Positions 1 through 5,452 of a stretch of 5,452 nt of DNA are shown one piece after another. The notes under the pieces are model-generated. The model saw nothing but the letters and a program-made list of their open reading frames with translations. It made no database searches and was not told where the DNA came from. The stretch lies in assembly GCA_029939815.1 (NCBI GenBank), contig JAOZSF010000153.1:1-5452 (forward strand), written 5' to 3'. The position numbers and the translations under genes were made by a program. Each line of letters opens with the position of its first letter. Position 1 is the first letter of the stretch. This DNA is from a bacterium (GTDB lineage Bacteria; Auribacterota; UBA3054; B51-G9).

Positions 1-362
1 CTAAAAACGCGCATATTTTTTTCTAATGCTTGTATATTTTCTTTTTTAGATCTTGCGGTAATTTTTTTATTTTCTTTAACATCAGTGGCGCTCATTAAGG
101 AAAATCTTCGCGAAGGATTAAAAGATTTCATACCTACCGGATGCATTACTGAGATAATAAATAATGTCAGAGCAACAGCGGCGATGGAACCTGAAGTTAA
201 AAGTATAATGTTTTTCATAACAAACCTCTTAAGATTTGCGGCAGATTTTTCTTCAAAAACAAAATTAGTTTTTATATCGTGCCGGATTTCGTCCTGTAAT
301 TGTTCGGAAGGAACCTGCCGGTTAAATTTTTTCATTTCTTTTATTAATTTTTTACTCTTCAT
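1..362 (-). CDS. Putative anti-sigma factor or sigma-associated single-span membrane protein (partial, C-terminus outside window)
   Basis: An open frame of 120 complete codons begins at an ATG at 362 and runs off the window edge without a stop. A good ribosome binding site (GGAG, 370-373 on the minus strand) lies 7 bases before the ATG. The start overlaps the last 11 bases of the ECF sigma gene, so the two are almost certainly co-transcribed and translationally coupled. Residues 1-49 are charged and lysine-rich (starting MKSKKLIKEMKKFNRQ). Residues about 50-73 form one hydrophobic segment (core NIILLTSGSIAAVALTLFII). A basic, Ser/Lys-rich stretch follows to residue 120. This matches the layout of membrane anti-sigma factors: short cytoplasmic sigma-binding part, one helix, extracytoplasmic sensor part. 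The anti-sigma role is inferred from position and topology only. The visible part has no cysteine, so a zinc HxxxCxxC anti-sigma motif is absent, and no named domain was recognised. A different small membrane protein remains possible. Confidence 0.7.
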   Translation of the reverse strand, partial: MKSKKLIKEMKKFNRQVPSEQLQDEIRHDIKTNFVFEEKSAANLKRFVMKNIILLTSGSIAAVALTLFIISVMHPVGMKSFNPSRRFSLMSATDVKENKKITARSKKENIQALEKNMRVF

Positions 363-849
363 AATTTTTCTCCATTAACTTTTTCAACTTCTTAATGCCG
401 CGAAGATAACGTGCAGCGACTGTTGGAAGGAGACTGTGTGTAATTTTAGCGATTTCTCTGAAAGTCATTTGGTCATAAACTTTCAGCAGAATAATTTCCC
501 TTTCCTTTTCCGAAATTTTGTTTAATGCCGCGTTAAGCATTTCAGCATCTATCCAATCGGGAAATACTTCTTCCGCGGGCTGAACGAGCAGACTTTCGAT
601 TGAAACGGGCTGTTTTTTGTATTTTTTCATCAGGTCGAAGGATTTATTCCTTGCTATATGATAGATATAAGTTTTCGGATATTTTATTTTGGAAATTTTC
701 TCGCCGCGCTGCAGTAATGTTGTAAATGTTTCCTGAAAAACATCATCAGCATCAGCGCGATTCCGCAATAAGGAACATATATATCCATAGAGCGGAATTT
801 TATATAAATCGAACCATTCCAAAACAAGGTCATTTGTTTTATAAGTCAC
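352..849 (-). CDS. RNA polymerase sigma factor, ECF subfamily (sigma-70 family)
   Basis: This 165-residue protein has the size and two-domain plan of an ECF sigma factor, which directs core RNA polymerase to a small set of promoters, often in response to envelope signals. Sigma domain 2 spans about residues 8-79: region 2.2 reads DADDVFQETF (33-42), binding core polymerase, and KYPKTYIYHIARNKSFDLMK (56-75) corresponds to regions 2.3-2.4, which melt and read the -10 element. A linker covers about 80-103. Sigma domain 4 spans about 104-160: LNKISEKEREIILLKVYDQM (109-128) is region 4.1, and the helix-turn-helix of 4.2 ends in LLPTVAARYLRGIKKLKKL (140-158), the -35 reader. The GTG at 849 is the only sensible start: an in-frame TAA lies 9 bases upstream, and AAGG stands 9 bases before it. 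The gene overlaps the following membrane-protein gene by 11 bases, the usual sigma/anti-sigma pairing. The family is clear; the regulon and ECF subgroup cannot be told from this window. Confidence 0.95.
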   Translation of the reverse strand: MTYKTNDLVLEWFDLYKIPLYGYICSLLRNRADADDVFQETFTTLLQRGEKISKIKYPKTYIYHIARNKSFDLMKKYKKQPVSIESLLVQPAEEVFPDWIDAEMLNAALNKISEKEREIILLKVYDQMTFREIAKITHSLLPTVAARYLRGIKKLKKLMEKNYEE

Positions 850-858
850 GTTACATTA

Positions 859-862
859 CCTT
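859..862 (-). promoter_or_regulatory. Ribosome binding site of the ECF sigma gene
   Basis: AAGG on the minus strand lies 9 bases before the GTG at 849. It supports this non-ATG start. A nearer-looking ATG (855-857) is followed at once by TAA and is in another frame. Confidence 0.55.
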
Positions 863-878
863 ATTGGATTAAAAAGTA

Positions 879-892
879 TATTGACGTCAATA
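879..892. promoter_or_regulatory. Perfect 14-bp palindrome, candidate operator of the sigma gene
   Basis: TATTGACGTCAATA is identical to its own reverse complement and stands 29 bases upstream of the sigma GTG. On the minus strand it runs into TATACT (880-875), a plausible -10 element placing the transcription start about 20 bases before the GTG, though no good -35 box lies 17 bases further up. A dimeric repressor or activator bound here would cover the promoter. The symmetry is directly visible; the operator role is inferred, and the cognate protein is unknown. Confidence 0.4.
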
Positions 893-1011
893 AAGAGCTC
901 TCGTAATAATAGACTACTAAAGTATTGATTTTTATGCAAAAGGGGTTCAACCGACAAAAAATGTAAGTTGCAATCGTCATTTTTTCCACGAGCAGCTCCG
1001 CTCTCGGGACA

Positions 1012-1036
1012 AGTTGTTGATTGAAGATTAACAACT
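1012..1036 (+). repeat. Imperfect inverted repeat (possible RNA hairpin)
   Basis: AGTTGTT at 1012-1018 pairs with AACAACT at 1030-1036. Four further inner pairs, two of them G-U, extend the stem around a GAA loop. The two wobble pairs become C-A mismatches on the other strand, so the structure is better as plus-strand RNA. There is no T-run after it, so it is not an intrinsic terminator. It may be chance in AT-rich DNA, or a protein-binding dyad. Confidence 0.3.
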
Positions 1037-1157
1037 AAAACAATAATTATACAGAAAGTGAAAAAAAAACAACAATGAAAAAAAGGAACAATGAACTAAT
1101 CAACATAAATTGGCATAAATCATCTCAAAAAAGGGTGAAAATGAACTGAAAATGACA

Positions 1158-1186
1158 TTGTAATAAAAAAGGATAAAATGTATAAT
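1158..1186 (+). promoter_or_regulatory. Candidate sigma-70-type promoter for the pseudopilin gene
   Basis: TTGTAA (1158-1163, four of six matches to TTGACA) and a perfect TATAAT (1181-1186) are separated by 17 bases. Transcription would start near 1193 and give a leader of about 28 bases before the ATG at 1221. The word TATAATAAAA recurs exactly at 1202-1211, offering a second -10 without a clear -35. In such AT-rich DNA perfect -10 words arise often by chance, so this is only a candidate. No ECF-type GAAC/GTCTA pair at normal spacing was found here. Confidence 0.35.
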
Positions 1187-1220
1187 AAAATACGTAGTAT
1201 ATATAATAAAACAAAATTAA

Positions 1221-4200
1221 ATGAAAAAAATAATTTTACATAACTTTAATACAAAAACTAAAGGCATCGCTTTGGTCGCTGTGCTCGGCGTTCTTGTTGT
1301 ATTGGCAATTATCGCATCGGTCTTTACGATAAATATGTCGGTAGAGAATAAAATGGGCGAAGTTCAGATCGCAAAATTACAAGCGGATCTAATTGCAGAT
1401 TCCGCGTTAGAACACGCAATGTGCGTGATTCGTGAAGACGCTTTTGAACAGCCGGCATGGGATGACAAAACCGAAGAAATGTTTACTGTTTTCTCGCCCG
1501 AAGCAGATAATCCGAACAATAATGTTAATGTTGACGGAATATCGGAGAATGGTAAAGGCGATGACGCGCGCTGGATTTATGTTAAAAATAAAGGTGGAGA
1601 TGTTATTGGAAGATACGCCGTGCTGATAGAAGATGAAGCGGCAAAAATAAACATAAACATGGCTCGCGCGCTAAATAAAAAAATGCAGGGCGAAGGAATA
1701 GGCACTTTCGAAGTGATGCTGACTGATGGAAAAGATGCCGGTCTGCCCGTTTCGCTCTCATTCGCAAAAAAAATCATTAAATATCGCTATGGACGCGATA
1801 TGAAACCCGGACAGGCATATGTTGATGATAATCTTACAGCTTCAAGTTACGCCTCTGATCAAATTGACAACGATGCGGACGGATTAATTGACGAAGCTAA
1901 CGAAGGGATAGATGAGCCGGAAGAATATAATCCCGTTAGTCCTAAATGGGATGATCGCAGCTTTTCAAGTATTAAGGAAGCATGTATTGTTGTTCCAAAG
2001 CAAGGTCCTCTTGATGCAACAGCGAGTCGTTATTTAAGTAAATACGGAACGATAAATTCAAAAAGCAGGAATCTTTTTTATGATGAAGTTAATAAAACAC
2101 AGTCAAAAAAAATAAATATTAATATTGCGTCAAAACGGCAAATCAATTCTTTGCTGCGCAGGGCAAATGAGGACAGCAGATTTGAGTCAAAATCGAAAAA
2201 CATGCGTACATTAGTTGGTAATATTATTGATTATCGTGACGAAAATTCCGTTCTCTCAACTATGGGAAGCGAGTACGGGGTCGAAGCGGTGTGCTTTAAT
2301 GAAGTTATGGCAAATGACGGAAGCTATACGCTCCGTTTTGACAGGAACGATGATTACTGGGAAGGAAAAAACAGGGTTTATCGGCTTGGCTGGTTTTATG
2401 AACAGCCAGATAAATATGGCTCAGAAAAATATGGCTGGAAAATAGAACATTTAGGACAAAAACATAGATTCAATAAAAATGGAGACTTGTTAACAAACGG
2501 AGTTCCTGTTTCTTTCAAATATTACACAACCATTAAACTTTCATCATCACCAATAAAAAAACCGTTGGGTTTTAATACTTTTAAAAGCCTGATGAAGAAA
2601 AACGGGGGATGGCCTGTAGATATTTGGAAAAACGCTTGGCTGCTCATCGGGTCAAAAGCCGGTTATTCATTAAAATATGTTTCTTATCCGATTATTGGCA
2701 ATACTGATGATGAACTTAAAATAGCATGTGACGACAACTTTTTTTCGTATGAATATCTTAATTATTATCTATATTTAGCAAATGTCTCAAATGAATTAAA
2801 CAGCGTGCGAATAAACAATTTATTCCGCGATAATAACGGTGGATTAACCTGTGTTTTTCCTAAAATGAAAGACGAATTCTTTTTCCCGGTCTTTTCTGAC
2901 GACAACTTAAAAAGACCCCCGAAAAATCTTTATTACAAAGTGTATGTCGGTGAAAATAATCTGCCGGGAAATATCATGGACCCGGCGAATAAATATAATA
3001 CATCCTATATTCAATTGCCCGGAGATCATAAATTAAACCCAAGCCAGACTCCGTGGAAAGGTTTTAACGAAATGCTTGACCTTGACGGAGATCCAAGTGA
3101 ATATTCAGAAACAAAAATGCTGGAAATTACTTCAAAAGATTTAGAAGGCAGTACATTGCGCTTGCCGGATAATCAAACAAGAGTATGGCTGCTTAGAACT
3201 CCGTATCAGAATGGAGAACCAATTCGCGCGAAAAACGGCTGGATAAATATTAATGTGGGAACAGGTAAGAACACAGGTTATGTGGGCGGCATCGGCGCGA
3301 AATCAGGCAAACGGGCTTATCAAAATAAAAACGTTTTTGTTTCCGCATATATGATGCGGCCCGATATTGTTGAATTAATAAATATAAGCGACCATCCGGT
3401 AAGTCTTAGAAACTGGAGAATTGTTATTAACACCGGTTCTTATGCCGACCAGGTTGGTCTAATAGACGAAGCAACTCTTTACAGCAAGTGGCAGCAGGGG
3501 CTTTATGATGATCCTAATCCGACAATTCAGCCGGGAGGATATTTTTATATAACAAATAACAGGAAGATTTTTGACAGAGAGCACGGAGCACCAAAAGACG
3601 GATCGTGGGGCGGCTCGGTTTCAGAGAGTTATCCCTGCGTGGATATTCCGGATACCTTATGGGGAGTAAGATATAAGGTTGAAAGTATTAAAAGAGGAAG
3701 CGGGAACCGAGGAGATACAATAATTTGTGAAGGGGCAAGATGGCGGAAAGACCAAATGAAATACGAAATGTCGGAATGGTATTTACGGAAGCCGCGGAAA
3801 GATCAGAATTCTTCCATGGGTGTTAGATTAACCGTTAAAGGAAATACAAGAAATGGATTGTATATGGGTCAGGTTCATGTTTCATCTTTGAAAGTAGGTG
3901 ATGATATTCTTCTTCTCGGAATGCCGAGAGAAGGCGGATTTCTTTCCATGACACTTAAAAATCAATACAATCAAATCGCCGCCCGAACAGTTACTTACGG
4001 CTCAACAAAACTTAACGAGATAAATTATTCATCGGAAAAGATTGACCCGACACATTATAACTGGATAAAATCAAGAAAACCTTCTTTCGGCGGAAATGAA
4101 AGAAAAGCAAGAAATCACGCGCAGCCCCGCGGAAATATAATAAAACCACATGTTAAAGATAACCGCTTCGCCTCAGTTGGCGAAATTCAGAAAGTGAGAA

Positions 4201-5417
4201 AAGCTGAAGACTGGGAAAATATCGGGATGCAGAAAAAAGGACATCCAAATACCAGAACTTTAAAGGCTATCGCAAAATATTTTACCACTTCAGGGATAAG
4301 ATTAGATCCGGAGCAGGAAGGCGCGCATATCAGTGGATGGAAACCGGCATTTGGTAAATCAAAATTTTCGTCATCGAAAAAAATTACCGCGGATGGGGTG
4401 AAATGGCAGTCGGGAATTTGGGACCATCAATTTTTAAGAATTCTTTCAGGAAGTCAAAAGGGAGAAAAATATGTTATCAAATCAAATACTGATAATGGAA
4501 TTACTGTTATAGGTTATTCCCTGCCGTCAGGTAAGCAACTGCGTGTTAACAGCGGAGATAAATTCAGCGTTGGTGCCGGATATTCAACACCAATGTACTA
4601 TACGCGTAAAAACGGTGATGAGGGGATATGGGAATGGAAGAACAAAGGACTTTCAAGAAATGATTACGGACTCTATCTTTATGGATTAAACGATTCCATT
4701 GATACAACGGAATTCTTAGAAGAAAATCATAACGCTGAACTTGAAGTTCTCGTATTCAATTATACAACTCATGAGTTTGATCATCTGCCGCTTTCGGCCG
4801 ATAAGACACTTAAGCGCAGTAAAGATGCTTACAAAAATATTACAAGCAAAAAGAATCATCAGTATGAAAAATCTGATGGTGTTTATTGCGGTCTGATACA
4901 TCCGGAACACATTTCATCTGATGGTGGAATAAAAATTAAAATTATTGCCAACGGGTTAGGAAGCGCAAAAAATTCAGGATTTGCCTGGTTTGATTATGCT
5001 TATCTTGCACCGGGAGAAGAAATAGGTAAAATTAATATTAACACCGCATCGGAACGGGTGCTCAGAGCGCTCAATGGTGTTTCGCCAGAGCTTGCTCATA
5101 ATATTTTTGCTGGAACTTCCAACAACGGAAAAGATGAATTAAAACCTTATAAAAACGTTACGGATATACTTGATGTTAAAGGAATGACTCCGGACATTTT
5201 CTCAAAAAATATCAATTTAATTACTACTCGAAGCGATCAGTTTCGCGTTATTGTTGTCGCTCAAGCACTTAAAAACGTCTCTGCAGACAGGAAAAACAGC
5301 AAAAATAAAAATAATGAAGTAATCGCGGAAACCAGACGCGAAATTATTATCGACCGCTCAGAACTTACTGATGACGACCCTAAAACAACTCATTTTACAA
5401 AATCATTCGGTAATTGA
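1221..5417 (+). CDS. Oversized GspK-like type II secretion minor pseudopilin with internal lamin-tail-like domain
   Basis: GspK caps the tip of the type II secretion pseudopilus. This 1398-residue protein is about four times the usual ~300-350. The N-terminus is a prepilin signal: basic residues, then KG|IALVAVLGVLVVLAI, with predicted prepilin-peptidase cleavage after G15 and a membrane helix at 16-36. Position +5 is Ala, not Glu, as in GspK. AKININMA (141-148) opens a first GspK-like block; D216-E225 is an Asp-rich calcium-type loop (DNDADGLIDE). A second helix-hairpin-helix-like block lies at 297-342 (KININIAS to NIIDYRDEN). Residues about 703-930 look like a lamin-tail domain (VELINISDHPVSLRNW 717-732; GGYFYITNN 772-780; DILLLG 895-900). 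FASVGEIQKV (983-992) and beta-rich segments (about 1058-1119 and 1160-1262) follow. The end (GKININTAS 1269-1277, GVSPELAHNI 1286-1295, TTRSDQFRVIVV 1335-1346) is the typical GspK C-terminus. An in-frame TAA directly precedes the ATG, fixing the start; no Shine-Dalgarno sequence is visible. The gspK symbol is withheld because the middle is atypical. Confidence 0.85.
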   Translation: MKKIILHNFNTKTKGIALVAVLGVLVVLAIIASVFTINMSVENKMGEVQIAKLQADLIADSALEHAMCVIREDAFEQPAWDDKTEEMFTVFSPEADNPNNNVNVDGISENGKGDDARWIYVKNKGGDVIGRYAVLIEDEAAKININMARALNKKMQGEGIGTFEVMLTDGKDAGLPVSLSFAKKIIKYRYGRDMKPGQAYVDDNLTASSYASDQIDNDADGLIDEANEGIDEPEEYNPVSPKWDDRSFSSIKEACIVVPKQGPLDATASRYLSKYGTINSKSRNLFYDEVNKTQSKKININIASKRQINSLLRRANEDSRFESKSKNMRTLVGNIIDYRDENSVLSTMGSEYGVEAVCFNEVMANDGSYTLRFDRNDDYWEGKNRVYRLGWFYEQPDKYGSEKYGWKIEHLGQKHRFNKNGDLLTNGVPVSFKYYTTIKLSSSPIKKPLGFNTFKSLMKKNGGWPVDIWKNAWLLIGSKAGYSLKYVSYPIIGNTDDELKIACDDNFFSYEYLNYYLYLANVSNELNSVRINNLFRDNNGGLTCVFPKMKDEFFFPVFSDDNLKRPPKNLYYKVYVGENNLPGNIMDPANKYNTSYIQLPGDHKLNPSQTPWKGFNEMLDLDGDPSEYSETKMLEITSKDLEGSTLRLPDNQTRVWLLRTPYQNGEPIRAKNGWININVGTGKNTGYVGGIGAKSGKRAYQNKNVFVSAYMMRPDIVELINISDHPVSLRNWRIVINTGSYADQVGLIDEATLYSKWQQGLYDDPNPTIQPGGYFYITNNRKIFDREHGAPKDGSWGGSVSESYPCVDIPDTLWGVRYKVESIKRGSGNRGDTIICEGARWRKDQMKYEMSEWYLRKPRKDQNSSMGVRLTVKGNTRNGLYMGQVHVSSLKVGDDILLLGMPREGGFLSMTLKNQYNQIAARTVTYGSTKLNEINYSSEKIDPTHYNWIKSRKPSFGGNERKARNHAQPRGNIIKPHVKDNRFASVGEIQKVRKAEDWENIGMQKKGHPNTRTLKAIAKYFTTSGIRLDPEQEGAHISGWKPAFGKSKFSSSKKITADGVKWQSGIWDHQFLRILSGSQKGEKYVIKSNTDNGITVIGYSLPSGKQLRVNSGDKFSVGAGYSTPMYYTRKNGDEGIWEWKNKGLSRNDYGLYLYGLNDSIDTTEFLEENHNAELEVLVFNYTTHEFDHLPLSADKTLKRSKDAYKNITSKKNHQYEKSDGVYCGLIHPEHISSDGGIKIKIIANGLGSAKNSGFAWFDYAYLAPGEEIGKININTASERVLRALNGVSPELAHNIFAGTSNNGKDELKPYKNVTDILDVKGMTPDIFSKNINLITTRSDQFRVIVVAQALKNVSADRKNSKNKNNEVIAETRREIIIDRSELTDDDPKTTHFTKSFGN

Positions 5418-5452
5418 CTATAAATCCCTCTTTGTGTAAAATAATAATACTT

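Larger units (their letters stand above)
850..1220. other. Divergent intergenic region, non-coding, A-rich
   Basis: These 371 bases separate the two divergent units and should hold both promoters. No convincing gene is present: the plus-strand ATG frames at 934 and 1075 give only 10 and 24 codons and lack a good ribosome binding site. Near the sigma gene there is a perfect palindrome (879-892) and beside it a shorter one, AGAGCTCT (894-901). A locally GC-rich patch (about 986-1010) can form only a short GAGC/GCTC stem. An imperfect hairpin follows at 1012-1036. From about 1040 to 1220 the plus strand is strongly A-rich with scattered TAATAAA-like words. No tRNA, CRISPR repeat, known riboswitch or intrinsic terminator was seen. 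Confidence 0.75.

Noticed and set aside
85..378. Plus-strand open frame of 97 codons
   Set aside because: It lies opposite the membrane-protein gene, which has a good ribosome binding site, coupling to the sigma gene and a sensible transmembrane pattern. The plus-strand product resembles no known protein.
910..948. Possible ECF-type promoter for the sigma gene: GAACC (944-948, minus) and GTCTA (910-914, minus)
   Set aside because: The two elements are 29 bases apart, far more than the roughly 16-17 usual for ECF promoters, so they do not form a credible pair.
986..1010. GC-rich patch as a possible terminator or small RNA
   Set aside because: Only a 4-bp stem (GAGC/GCTC) or an alternative 4-bp stem (CGAG/CTCG) can form, and no T-run follows on the plus strand. 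The T-run on the other side (980-985) would read as A's on the minus strand.
1075..1149. Plus-strand frame of 24 codons in the intergenic region
   Set aside because: It has no ribosome binding site, and its Lys/Asn-rich composition is what A-rich non-coding DNA gives by chance.
1432..2445. Short open frames of 64-76 codons at 1432-1626 (+), 1577-1777 (-) and 2215-2445 (+)
   Set aside because: All lie within the 1398-codon pseudopilin gene in other frames and have no independent support.
4716..4910. Minus-strand open frame of 64 codons
   Set aside because: It is antisense to the pseudopilin gene, where the sense frame encodes a continuous GspK-like protein; its hydrophobic character follows from the AT-rich complement.
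5418..5452. Terminator after the pseudopilin gene
   Set aside because: The 35 bases available contain no inverted repeat with a T-tract; transcription may continue into a downstream gene outside the window.

Overview
The window is AT-rich bacterial DNA with two divergent transcription units. Leftward there is an extracytoplasmic-function (ECF) sigma factor gene, followed with an 11-base overlap by a small single-span membrane protein gene cut by the window edge. Rightward there is one very large gene (1398 codons) for a GspK-like type II secretion pseudopilin. The 371 bases between the two units are non-coding and A-rich.

Layout: 1-362 (minus) is a partial gene for a probable anti-sigma or sigma-regulating membrane protein. 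352-849 (minus) is the ECF sigma factor, with a GTG start. 850-1220 is the divergent intergenic region, with a perfect 14-bp palindrome close to the sigma gene, an imperfect hairpin in the middle, and a TATAAT-type promoter candidate near the right-hand gene. 1221-5417 (plus) is the pseudopilin. The last 35 bases hold no feature I can support.

The large protein is the most interesting item. Its N-terminus is a prepilin-type signal without the usual Glu at +5, as in GspK. Its C-terminus is a typical GspK/ComEA-style helix-hairpin-helix block. The intervening chain is about four times the usual length of GspK and carries an Asp-rich calcium-loop-like segment, a second helix-hairpin-helix-like block, and a lamin-tail-like beta domain. 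This suggests a minor pseudopilin enlarged into a multidomain extracellular tip protein.

Taxonomy is inference only. Oversized GspK-like proteins with Asp-rich loops, together with a short two-domain ECF sigma factor, would suit the PVC group or Omnitrophota-like lineages, but nothing here fixes the phylum. No other type II secretion gene (GspD, E, F, G, H, I or J) lies in the window. A regulatory link between the sigma/anti-sigma pair and the pseudopilin is suggested only by the head-to-head arrangement.
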